Shown here: one piece after another, positions 8,222 to 16,800 of the stretch | Layout of the letters: each line of letters begins with the position of its first letter | How positions within the stretch are numbered: position 1 is the first letter of the stretch | From: Gammaproteobacteria bacterium | GTDB lineage: Bacteria; Pseudomonadota; Gammaproteobacteria; Ga0077554; Ga007554 | DNA: 64,000 nt | Assembly (NCBI GenBank): GCA_040183005.1 | Contig: JAMPIW010000001.1 | Location: 1-64,000 of the forward strand | Direction: 5' to 3' | Translations under genes and position numbers: made by a program | The notes under the pieces: generated by a model | Told to the model about the DNA's origin: nothing | Database searches by the model: none | Seen by the model: only the letters and a program-made list of their open reading frames with translations

Positions 8222-9556
8222 TTAGTTGATCTGGCGTTTAATTTCCGGCGGCTTGATAAAGGTCTCAAGTCCCAGACGGACCTGGATGAGTTTTTGATGG
8301 GATTGCGCTTCGGTTTTACTGATAAAAGGGCCGGCCAGGACGCGATATCCTCCCGGTGCGGCAACATGCAGCGCCGGAATGGGTGGCCCCAGATGGCGTA
8401 GCATGGCGGTTAAGCGGTGCGCCTTGCCCATATTTTTGAAGTTGCCGGCCTGCACATACCATCGCTTGGCATCGAATGCCGCCACTTCGGATGAAGGCGA
8501 TGGCGCATCATTTTTTTCTGCATTGGCGCTATGTGCGGGCACTACGCTGGCGGGTGCGGGCGTTTCCCGTTGCTCGTTGACGAGGGGGAGGTCCGTGATG
8601 ATATCTTCCAGCGCCGGGCTGTTTGCCGATATGGGCAGAGGGTATCCTCCCCCGCGCCGGGTGATGCGGATGACGTTGCGCCAGTTAATGTCGCGGCGCC
8701 GTTCGCCCGTGGCGCCAATAATGACGTTGACCACGGGCGTCAGATTGCCATCCAGCGCTTTGGCGTCTTCTTCCAGTGGCTTATGTGTTTCCAGGTACAA
8801 TGTGCCATCTCGCCAGCCGGCAAGGTACGGTTGATTCGAGATCTGGACGGAGACGCCGACGGGGATTTGGTCGTACAGTCTGGCGATATCCTCGGGGTAC
8901 AGGTGAATGCATCCGTGGCTGACGCGCATGCCTATGCCGGAAGGTTTGTTGGTGCCGTGGATGAGATAGCTGGGCAGGCCAAGCCGGAAGGCGTATTGTC
9001 CCAGTGGATTGTCGGGGCCGGGCGGCACTACCGACGGCAACGGCTCACCCTTCTTGGCGTGCTCTTCCTGAATGGAAACCGGAACATTCCAAGTGGGGTC
9101 CTTCTGCTTGGAGACCACTTTGGTGGCGCCCAGAGGGGTAGACCAGCCCTCTTTGCCGATGCCAACCGGGTGAGTGATGACTACAGGGGACTCTCCCGGC
9201 TTAGGCATGGGATAATAAAACATGCGCATCGTGGCGATGTTTAGGACAATACCTTGCCGCGGCACGTTGGGCAGGATGAATTGGGTTGGCAGCAATACCG
9301 GCGTCCCCGCGCCGGGCAACCAGGGGTCGACCGTGGGATTGGCGTCGGTGATTTCGTTATAGCCAAGATTGTAACGCCGCGCGATGTCCAGCAGGGTGTC
9401 TTCCTGGCGGGCCATTACCACGCGCAGTTCGCCGATAACATCGGTGCCGGGCAGGGGCAAGGGAAACGTGTCCGCCAGTGTGGGTAAGCCGGCGAATGCC
9501 AATATGCCTGCAAGGAAATACTTGGGCAGAGCCGCATTTGCTTGAAATGTCATCAT
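8222..9556 (-). CDS. LysM-L,D-transpeptidase-SPOR protein
   Basis: A secreted peptidoglycan L,D-transpeptidase (YkuD/ErfK family), 444 residues. Signal peptide 1-29; a LysM-like segment about 43-75 (VVMARQEDTLLDIARRYNLG); the catalytic YkuD domain about 101-240 with His200 and the active-site motif SHGCIH (Ser213, His214, Gly215, Cys216); then a Pro/Ser linker and a SPOR domain about 366-440 (WYVQAGNFKNMGKAH...YRVLAGPF), which binds denuded glycan at the septum. Enzymes of this group make 3-3 cross-links or attach lipoprotein. A C-terminal SPOR on an ErfK-type enzyme is not the standard E. coli arrangement and suggests a septal location. GGAGG lies 10 nt before the ATG. Confidence 0.9.
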   Translation of the reverse strand: MMTFQANAALPKYFLAGILAFAGLPTLADTFPLPLPGTDVIGELRVVMARQEDTLLDIARRYNLGYNEITDANPTVDPWLPGAGTPVLLPTQFILPNVPRQGIVLNIATMRMFYYPMPKPGESPVVITHPVGIGKEGWSTPLGATKVVSKQKDPTWNVPVSIQEEHAKKGEPLPSVVPPGPDNPLGQYAFRLGLPSYLIHGTNKPSGIGMRVSHGCIHLYPEDIARLYDQIPVGVSVQISNQPYLAGWRDGTLYLETHKPLEEDAKALDGNLTPVVNVIIGATGERRRDINWRNVIRITRRGGGYPLPISANSPALEDIITDLPLVNEQRETPAPASVVPAHSANAEKNDAPSPSSEVAAFDAKRWYVQAGNFKNMGKAHRLTAMLRHLGPPIPALHVAAPGGYRVLAGPFISKTEAQSHQKLIQVRLGLETFIKPPEIKRQIN

Positions 9557-9763
9557 GAATTAACAGCCTCCTTGCGCGAGTGATGGTGTGCATGGCGAAA
9601 CGGGCATCCGTGCCCGTGGTTCATAGCCAGCATGGGCCGCTGGCTCTATAGTGCAACAAACAAATACTATTTTCCAGTATTTTACTATGTTTTGTGGCAT
9701 GCTTTCAGTGAAAAGTACGCTGTGCTTGCATCTTGCCGCTTAAAACCTGAAACTTCCCCTTCA

Positions 9764-10354
9764 ATGCAAGACCTTAATATTTATCTGGCTTCCTCATCAC
9801 CGCGGCGGCGCACGTTGCTCGAACAGATCAGGATCCGCTACCGGACGCTGGTCGTGGACGTTGATGAAGATGTGCGCTTGCACGAAACGCCTGAAATGTA
9901 TGTCTTACGCCTGGCACTGGAAAAGGCGCGCGCTGGCTGGCGGTCGTTGGATCCGCAGGCGCGATATCCGGTTCTGGGCGCGGATACTGCTGTAGTGCTT
10001 GACGGCGAGGTGCTAGGTAAGCCGCATGACCGCGAACATGCGCTGGCGATGCTGGCGCGGATCTCGGGGCGCAGCCACCAGGTCTTGACTGCGGTGGCGC
10101 TGGTGGATAATGAGCGGGAGGCGGCGCGCCTGAGCGTCAGCACAGTGACCTTCCGCACCATCACAGCGGCGGAACGTGAGGCCTATTGGGACAGCGGCGA
10201 GCCGCTTGATAAAGCGGGAGGCTATGCCATCCAGGGACGCGCAGCCGTTTTTATCTCGCGCCTGGAAGGGAGTTTTTCCGGAGTGATGGGGCTGCCGCTG
10301 TATGAGACTGCCGAGCTGTTGGGCGAGTTTGGGGTCGATGTTTTTGGCGGTTGA
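9764..10354 (+). CDS. Maf-type nucleoside triphosphate pyrophosphatase
   Basis: House-cleaning NTP pyrophosphatase (dTTP/UTP pyrophosphatase group, YhdE-like), 196 residues from the ATG at 9764 ([12 protein letters not shown]). Signature SSSPRR at the N terminus (phosphate-binding), the catalytic/specificity block [30 protein letters not shown], and the C-terminal [16 protein letters not shown]...GLPLYET. The [10 protein letters not shown] sequence and the neighbour rng point to the YhdE/MafB branch acting on dTTP/UTP. First gene of a rightward run maf-rng-yhdP, a conserved gammaproteobacterial order. Confidence 0.92.
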   Translation: MQDLNIYLASSSPRRRTLLEQIRIRYRTLVVDVDEDVRLHETPEMYVLRLALEKARAGWRSLDPQARYPVLGADTAVVLDGEVLGKPHDREHALAMLARISGRSHQVLTAVALVDNEREAARLSVSTVTFRTITAAEREAYWDSGEPLDKAGGYAIQGRAAVFISRLEGSFSGVMGLPLYETAELLGEFGVDVFGG

Positions 10355-10458
10355 CGGGATCTGTTTTTTTGCCGAACAGACGCAACACGTCATATGAATT
10401 CTCTGTGGCCTCGGTATGATCCGCGGCTAAATATAAGAAATTTTTGCAGGATAAATGC

Positions 10459-11931
10459 GTGAGTGAGGAAATACTGATCAATATCACGCCGCGGGAAACG
10501 CGTGTGGCGACTGTCGAAAACGGCGTGTTGCAGGAGGTGTGTATCGAGCGCACCGGGCGTCGCGGTCTGGTGGGTAATATTTACAAGGGCCGGGTCAGCC
10601 GGGTTTTGCCGGGGATGCAGGCGGCTTTTGTCGAGGTTGGACTGGAGCGGGCTGCGTTTCTGCACGCATCGGATATATCGGCGTCGCCTATGCCCGGTGA
10701 GGAAAAGCCTGCCGAGAACAAAAAAACGGATTTGATCACCGATTTGCTCAGGGAAGGACAGGAGGTGCTGGTGCAGGTGGTGAAAGATCCATTGGGCAGC
10801 AAAGGGGCGCGCCTGACTACGCATATCTCCATCCCATCGCGCTATCTGGTATTGATGCCGGGGATCCGCACCGTCGGGGTATCACAGCGCATCGAGAACG
10901 AGCAGGAACGGCAGCGTCTCAAAGAGGTTGCGGCGTCTTTTTTGTCCGGTATGGATGCAGGTTTTATCGTGCGTACTGCGGCGGAAGGGGCAACGGAGGA
11001 GGCCTTGCGCGCGGACATGGAATTTCTGTGCCGCTTATGGGAGTCGATCCGCGAGCGTATTCCTTCACTGTCTGCGGGCGCTGTAGTGCATGAAGATCTG
11101 CCGCTGGGTTTGCGCATTCTGCGTGATCTGGTCGCAAGCGCGGTGGAAAAGGTGCGCATTGATTCACGTGAGACCCATCGTCGTGCGGTCGAGTTCGCCG
11201 AAAATTTTATTCCTGACCTGGTGCCACGCATAGAATACTACCCCGGCGAGCGCCCGATTTTTGACCTGTATTCCGTGGAGGATGAGATCCAGAAGGCGCT
11301 GGAGTCCAAGGTTCAACTCAAGTCGGGCGGCTATCTGGTCATTGATCAGACCGAGGCGATGACCACTATTGACGTGAACACCGGCTCGTTCGTCGGGCAC
11401 CGCAATCTGGAAGAGACCATCTTCAAGACCAATCTTGAGGCGGCGCAGTCGATTGCGCGCCAACTGCGTTTGCGCAATCTGGGCGGCATCATCATCATCG
11501 ATTTTATCGATATGACCGAAGAGGATCACAAGCGTCAGGTGTTGCGTGCCCTTGAGAAAAGCCTGGAGCGCGATCATGCCAAGTGCTATATCAGTGGTGT
11601 TTCGGCGTTGGGGCTGGTTGAAATGACACGCAAACGCACCCGCGAGAGCCTGGCGCATGTGATGTGCGCGCCATGCGCCACCTGCAGCGGACGCGGCATA
11701 CTGAAGACGCCGGAAACCGTATGTTATGAAATTTTCCGTGAAATTCTGCGTGCTGTGCGCCAGTTCGATGCAAAACAGCTTTTGGTGTTGGCACCACAGG
11801 TCGTGGTGGATATGCTTCTGGAAGAGGAGTCGGCCACTGTTGCCGAGCTGGAGGCATTTATCGGCAAGCCGATAAAGTTTCAGGTGGAAACACTTTATGC
11901 CCAAGAGCAGTTCGATGTCGTACCCATGTGA
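10459..11931 (+). CDS. rng: Ribonuclease G
   Basis: Endoribonuclease that matures the 5' end of 16S rRNA and degrades some mRNAs. I start it at GTG 10459 (MSEEILINITPRET), which aligns with the E. coli N terminus; a TTG at 10444 would add five residues. 490 residues. S1 domain with GNIYKGRVSRVLPGMQAAFVEVGLERAAFLHASDI; the catalytic DNase I-like domain with the metal-binding block EAMTTIDVNTGSFVG and IIIIDFIDM; the Zn-link CAPCATCSGRG that joins subunits; and C-terminal EQFDVV. It lacks the long C-terminal scaffold of RNase E. Confidence 0.97.
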   Translation: MSEEILINITPRETRVATVENGVLQEVCIERTGRRGLVGNIYKGRVSRVLPGMQAAFVEVGLERAAFLHASDISASPMPGEEKPAENKKTDLITDLLREGQEVLVQVVKDPLGSKGARLTTHISIPSRYLVLMPGIRTVGVSQRIENEQERQRLKEVAASFLSGMDAGFIVRTAAEGATEEALRADMEFLCRLWESIRERIPSLSAGAVVHEDLPLGLRILRDLVASAVEKVRIDSRETHRRAVEFAENFIPDLVPRIEYYPGERPIFDLYSVEDEIQKALESKVQLKSGGYLVIDQTEAMTTIDVNTGSFVGHRNLEETIFKTNLEAAQSIARQLRLRNLGGIIIIDFIDMTEEDHKRQVLRALEKSLERDHAKCYISGVSALGLVEMTRKRTRESLAHVMCAPCATCSGRGILKTPETVCYEIFREILRAVRQFDAKQLLVLAPQVVVDMLLEEESATVAELEAFIGKPIKFQVETLYAQEQFDVVPM

Positions 11932-11977
11932 TATGGCTCTTTTCCGTACCCTCTAACGTTTGCCGTCAAAGTTTGCT

Positions 11978-14900
11978 GTGAAACCGCATCGAAGTATAGC
12001 CCGTTATTACCGGTCGCTGGCTTGGCCGCTGTTCGCTGCCGTAGTGATGTTGCTGGCAGTGGCATTTACCTTGGCGCGCCTGTGGTTGCCGGAGGCGGGG
12101 CAATACCGCGAGGATATCCAGCGCTGGGTATCTGAATATACTGGGTTGCCGGTCGCCGTGGGCGCCATTCATGTGCAATGGCGCGGGCTGAGTCCTCGTC
12201 TTGCCCTAAGGGATATCTGTCTGCTGGAAAAGCAGGGAGTGCGTCCCGTGATGTGTTTCAAAGAGGCGCAACTTTCCATTGACCTGCTCGCGTCAATATG
12301 GCGCGGTAGACCAGAACCCAGTGAACTGACAGTGGTGGGCGCTAATCTCTCCGTGCTGCGGAATTTGGACGGTAGTTTTACTATCGCTGGCCTGGAAGGC
12401 ATGCCGCCTGATCCTCATCTTCAGGAGATGTTGCAGCAATGGTTGCTGAGCCAGTCCTACCTGGTTGTCAAAAACAGCCAGGTGCACTGGCGCGATATGA
12501 GCACCGGGCGCGAGCGAAACTTTACCGGCGTCAACCTGGATCTGCGTAACGATGGACAACGGCATCGGTTGTCGGGCGCTGTCGTCCTGCCGGCTGGCCT
12601 TGGCAATAAGATTACCTTTGCGCTTGATCTGACGGGCAACGTGTTTCAGGCGAATGCCTGGTCAGGCAGGGGGTACGTGGATGGCGCGGGGGTGAACCTG
12701 GGGCAGTGGCTGGATGGGCACGAGGCAATGGGCCTCACCGCCGGCAAGGGTATAGCCGATGTCAAGTTGTGGGCCGAATGGCAACATGCCCGCCTGCAAC
12801 GGCTGACGGGCGAAGCGAGTGTCCGTGATGTGCTTTTGACGGCGGGCCAGAGACCGGAGGACAGCGGCCCCCTGACGCCTGTCGATATCGCCACGCTCTC
12901 TGGGCGCTTTGTCTGGCAGCGGCAGATACGCCAAGGCTGGAAACTTGATGTGGATCGCTTTGTGCTTGCGAGCAATGGCAGCGCCATATTGCCCGCCACC
13001 TCCTTTAAAGCCACCATGACGCGCAATGGGCAGGCGTCCGTGCTTGAAGCGGGCGTTGGCCGGTTGCGGTTGCAGGATGCCGCGGCGTTACTAACGTTAA
13101 GCAATATGCTCGACACGTCCAGCCGCGACGCCTTGGCAGCATTACAGCCCAGCGCTGATCTGCGCGATGCCTATATCCGTTTTCGGTCTGGCGAGGAAGC
13201 AGGACACTCCTCCTATGCCGCCCACGCCCAGTTTCAAAATCTCGTTATGCAGCGCTGGAAAAATATCCCCGCCGTTACCGGGGCTGGCCTGAGTGGCGCG
13301 CTGCGCATGGATGATCAATCCGGCGTGATTGCATTGGCAGGTACAGGGGGTGGCTTGAAACCCGCACCGACCATCGTTGATTTCGGCACTTTGTTTCGCG
13401 GCCCCTTGTCTGCCGGTAGCCCGACGGGCCATATAGCCTGGCGCCATCAGGACGGCGCGTGGCGCGTTCAAGCCAATGACCTGGTGCTACGCAATGCGGA
13501 CTTGAGCGGACGTGTTAATGGCGTGGTGGATATACCGGACAATGGCGCATCGCCCTTTCTCAATCTTGTGGCCAATTTTGAAAACGGCAATGCGGAGCAC
13601 ACCTCGCGTTACCTGCCCGTCGATGTGATGCCGGTTGATGTTGTGCAGTGGTTGGATAGCGCCATAGTCAGTGGGCGAGTAACGTCGGGGACGATGTTGC
13701 TGCATGGCCGTGTCAGTGACTTTCCTTACGCTCACGGCACGGGCCGCTTTGAGGTGCGCTTTAATGTCATCGACGGCATTCTTGATTATGCCCCTGGCTG
13801 GCCGCGCCTGGAAGAGATCGAAACCGAGGTTGTTTTCAGTGGCCACAGCATGGAGCTCAACGCCACTGGCGGCAAGGCTTTCGATTCCGCAATCAATCAA
13901 ACACACGTCGCAATTAGTGACATGGGAGCAACGCCGGCCATTCTTACCATTCACGGCAAGGCACAGGGGCCAACGGGTGATGCGCTACGCTTTGTCAGGG
14001 AAAGCCCGCTCCATGAAATCCTTGGCAAATATCTCGACAAAGCCCGCGCTAGTGGGCACAGCACACTCGACCTTGATGTGCTCATGCCGCTGTCATCGCA
14101 GCATCCAAATCAAATCAAGGGCGCATTGAATTTTGATAACAGCACGCTGATTCTCGCCGATGGTGATCTTGAACTGACGCACGTGAACGGCGTGCTGGGC
14201 TATACCGAGTCCAGCCTGACGGCGCGCGGCGTCCATGCCCAACTGCTGGGTCAGGAGGCCGTCATCGGCGTGGATACGCCATCTTCGCCGCAGGATGGCG
14301 TGCTCCGTTTTGACGCGCGCGGCAAGGCTACGGCTAATGATCTTGTGCGGCAATTTAAATCCCCGCTTTTGAAGCACCTCGAAGGCAACGCGGATTGGCT
14401 GGCCACGTTGCGTATTCGTGAGGGGCAGGACAAAACAACAAGCGCGGAATTGCGCGTTGAGTCTGACCTGAAAGGCATGGCGGTAACACTCCCGGACCCG
14501 CTGGACAAAGCTGCGGCACAGCGACGCGCGCTGGTGGTTGAAACCGCTTTTCCGCGAACACAGGACACCCCATTTACTGTGCGCTATGGTGACAATCTGA
14601 GAAGCATATTTACGCTTGCCTCAAACAATGATCTGGAACGTGGTGAGCTGCGTTTTGGTGGTAGCGCGGCGGCACTGCCCGAGCGGAAAGGTCTGCGCAT
14701 CGCAGGGGAGGCGCCGCGTATCTCCGCGACAGAGTGGGTGTCCTTCATGAAGCCGGGCAAAGACAGCGTCGCGTCGGCGCCAACTCACGATTTAAGCAGC
14801 ATCGATCTGCGTATCGGCGAACTGGAAATCTTCGGGCAGCGCTTCAGCAAGGTCGATCTGCGGGCTGAAAATACGCCACAGACCTGGCGCGCCAATATTG

Positions 14901-15844
14901 ATAGCGCCAGGCTGGCGGGTGGGGTGCAGCTTCCTCATGCGCCGTCCTCTCCCGTAGTTGTGGATCTGGAGCGCCTTGCCCTGGAAAAAATGCCGGAAGG
15001 AAAAGGCGCGGGCGAAATTGAGACTGATCCGCGCCAGATTCCGCCCATACGCCTGCAAGTCAAACATTTTACTTACGCCGGCAACGATTTTGGTGCCCTC
15101 ACCGCAGCGACATCCCAGCGTCCCGCAGGCCTGCATCTGGACAACCTGTCCATGGTGTCCGACACCTTGCGTATTACCTCGTCGGGTGATTGGGTGATCG
15201 ACAAGGGGCGGCAGGTGTCGTCCTTCACTATCGCCATGGAGAGTGACGATCTTGAGAAAACGTTCGCTCTGTTTGGTCATGGGGGCGCCATCGAGAACGG
15301 CAAAGGCCGCAGCGATATCGTAGCGCGTTGGGCCGGAGCGCCCAGCGCGTTTTCATACGAGCGGCTCAATGGCAGCCTGCGCTTGAATTTCAAAAAAGGA
15401 CGGATACTAGGTATCGAACCCGGCGCGGGGAGGGTGTTCGGCCTGTTGGGGACGCTAAATTTCAATGACTTGTTCTCCAAAGGCTTCACGTTCGACCGCA
15501 TCGACGGGGATTTTTCCATCAAGGATGGCAATGCCAATACCGACAATCTTGCCATGGAGGGTCCGGTGGCCAAGGTTGCCATTCAAGGCCGGGTAGGACT
15601 GGCGGCCAAGGATTACGACCAACGCGTCACCGTCACGCCGCGCTCATCCACCACGCTTCCCTTGGCGGGCGCCTTGGCGGGGGGGTTACCTCTCGGCGCG
15701 GCGGTGTTCTTGTTTCAGAAACTTTTTCAACCCGGCCTTGACCGCCTTACCCGCTACCAATACACAGTGAAAGGCTCGTGGGATAATCCCGTCATTGATG
15801 TGCCGGTTGGCGAAAAAAAGATGGATACACCACCGGGAAAGTAA
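11978..15844 (+). CDS. yhdP: YhdP-family AsmA2-domain protein (inter-membrane lipid transport)
   Basis: A very large envelope protein of the TIGR02099/DUF3971-AsmA2 family. YhdP, with TamB and YdbH, supports anterograde phospholipid movement to the outer membrane. One N-terminal membrane anchor (SLAWPLFAAVVMLLAVAFTLARLWL) is followed by about 1,240 periplasmic residues of repeating beta-strand character. The C-terminal AsmA2 end is typical: GRVFGLLGTLNFNDLF...KGFTFDRIDGDFSI, then GALAGGLPLGAAVFLFQKLF and YQYTVKGSWDNPVID. I prefer GTG at 11978 (MKPHRSIARYYRSLAW); a TTG at 11960 is possible. About 1,288 residues, the usual length. It follows rng after a short gap. Confidence 0.92.
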   Translation: MKPHRSIARYYRSLAWPLFAAVVMLLAVAFTLARLWLPEAGQYREDIQRWVSEYTGLPVAVGAIHVQWRGLSPRLALRDICLLEKQGVRPVMCFKEAQLSIDLLASIWRGRPEPSELTVVGANLSVLRNLDGSFTIAGLEGMPPDPHLQEMLQQWLLSQSYLVVKNSQVHWRDMSTGRERNFTGVNLDLRNDGQRHRLSGAVVLPAGLGNKITFALDLTGNVFQANAWSGRGYVDGAGVNLGQWLDGHEAMGLTAGKGIADVKLWAEWQHARLQRLTGEASVRDVLLTAGQRPEDSGPLTPVDIATLSGRFVWQRQIRQGWKLDVDRFVLASNGSAILPATSFKATMTRNGQASVLEAGVGRLRLQDAAALLTLSNMLDTSSRDALAALQPSADLRDAYIRFRSGEEAGHSSYAAHAQFQNLVMQRWKNIPAVTGAGLSGALRMDDQSGVIALAGTGGGLKPAPTIVDFGTLFRGPLSAGSPTGHIAWRHQDGAWRVQANDLVLRNADLSGRVNGVVDIPDNGASPFLNLVANFENGNAEHTSRYLPVDVMPVDVVQWLDSAIVSGRVTSGTMLLHGRVSDFPYAHGTGRFEVRFNVIDGILDYAPGWPRLEEIETEVVFSGHSMELNATGGKAFDSAINQTHVAISDMGATPAILTIHGKAQGPTGDALRFVRESPLHEILGKYLDKARASGHSTLDLDVLMPLSSQHPNQIKGALNFDNSTLILADGDLELTHVNGVLGYTESSLTARGVHAQLLGQEAVIGVDTPSSPQDGVLRFDARGKATANDLVRQFKSPLLKHLEGNADWLATLRIREGQDKTTSAELRVESDLKGMAVTLPDPLDKAAAQRRALVVETAFPRTQDTPFTVRYGDNLRSIFTLASNNDLERGELRFGGSAAALPERKGLRIAGEAPRISATEWVSFMKPGKDSVASAPTHDLSSIDLRIGELEIFGQRFSKVDLRAENTPQTWRANIDSARLAGGVQLPHAPSSPVVVDLERLALEKMPEGKGAGEIETDPRQIPPIRLQVKHFTYAGNDFGALTAATSQRPAGLHLDNLSMVSDTLRITSSGDWVIDKGRQVSSFTIAMESDDLEKTFALFGHGGAIENGKGRSDIVARWAGAPSAFSYERLNGSLRLNFKKGRILGIEPGAGRVFGLLGTLNFNDLFSKGFTFDRIDGDFSIKDGNANTDNLAMEGPVAKVAIQGRVGLAAKDYDQRVTVTPRSSTTLPLAGALAGGLPLGAAVFLFQKLFQPGLDRLTRYQYTVKGSWDNPVIDVPVGEKKMDTPPGK

Positions 15845-15955
15845 ACAACCCAGAAACGGCAGTTGGACGAGGTGGAGTATGGCCTGGCAAAGGAGGGCGA
15901 TATTTTTGAAGCTGGACAAAAGCCACAGGGAGATTGGCGAGGAAGGAAAAACCAC

Positions 15956-15982
15956 GGCGCGCAGAGGTAACCTCTGCGCGCC
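15956..15982. terminator. Strong bidirectional terminator hairpin
   Basis: A perfect 12-bp GC-rich stem, 15956-15967 (GGCGCGCAGAGG) with 15971-15982, and a 3-nt loop. It is followed by A-rich sequence on the right (GGCAAAAAC) and, on the minus strand, by GTGGTTTTTCC. It lies between yhdP and the leftward PEP-CTERM gene. Confidence 0.75.
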
Positions 15983-15992
15983 GGGCAAAAAC

Positions 15993-16664
15993 TTATGCGG
16001 CGGAAGAAAGCTGGGTGCGTTGCGCGCCAACCTTGTTACGGCGCGTCAGCACCAGACCTATCACAACCAGCCCGGCCAGCATGGAAACCCAGGTCTGTGC
16101 CTCCGGTACGGGCGAAATCAAGCCGTCCTGTGTGACCACGTATTTGAAAGAGTCGCCTCCCAACGCGCCCTGCACATGCACCATGCCCAAGGCATTGGCA
16201 CCGCTGCCGGAAATGGGCGCCAAAAAGCTGTTCACTTTGGCATTGGTGAGCGTCCATGAGGCCACGTCACCATCTACGAACCTGTCCGAATTCTTGCCGT
16301 TGGAGGTAGGGAACTTCACCTGGATGGCAAAATCGTAGCCGGCGTCCTTCCCGGACGGATCAACCTTAAACCCACCAATTGCCTGGTTGCCGACGTTACC
16401 AAACGACCCCAACAGCGCAGAACCGGAATACGTCAACGACAGCTCCGAAATGAATGAACTACTGCCCAGGCCGCTTACACCAGACACCTTGGTTAACGAG
16501 AAGTCTACATCGCCGCCATCCTGAGTCAGGGTAAGCGTAGCCACGGTAGCGGCAGGCGCGCCGCTGTTCAACGGAGTGCCAAAATTCATTACATAGGATT
16601 GCGCATACGCGCCGCTGGCTGCAAACATTAAGCCCAGGCCTAACCACACTTTCTTTGGCAACAT
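15993..16664 (-). CDS. PEP-CTERM sorting domain protein
   Basis: A secreted 223-residue protein exported and then processed by an exosortase/EpsH system. From the ATG at 16664 (MLPKKVWLGLGLMFAASGAYAQ) there is a signal peptide; GGAG precedes it. The middle region is a beta-rich, Gly/Ser-rich domain (TLTQDGGDVDFSLTKVSG). The C terminus shows the full sorting signal: VPEAQTW, a hydrophobic helix (VSMLAGLVVIGLVL) and a basic tail (TRRNK). The catalytic exosortase is not in this window. Such proteins usually go with exopolysaccharide biofilm matrices. The exact role is unknown. Confidence 0.9.
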   Translation of the reverse strand: MLPKKVWLGLGLMFAASGAYAQSYVMNFGTPLNSGAPAATVATLTLTQDGGDVDFSLTKVSGVSGLGSSSFISELSLTYSGSALLGSFGNVGNQAIGGFKVDPSGKDAGYDFAIQVKFPTSNGKNSDRFVDGDVASWTLTNAKVNSFLAPISGSGANALGMVHVQGALGGDSFKYVVTQDGLISPVPEAQTWVSMLAGLVVIGLVLTRRNKVGAQRTQLSSAA

Positions 16665-16800
16665 TGCATTCTCCACAATTTTGTTTGTTATGACGAACCC
16701 GTGCCTGGGCCAATGAACCGGAATACCTTTACGGCAGTTTAACATATCTCCATGGGCAATTTACATCAGGATAGCGCGCGTGCTCTACGACGCCGCGCCC

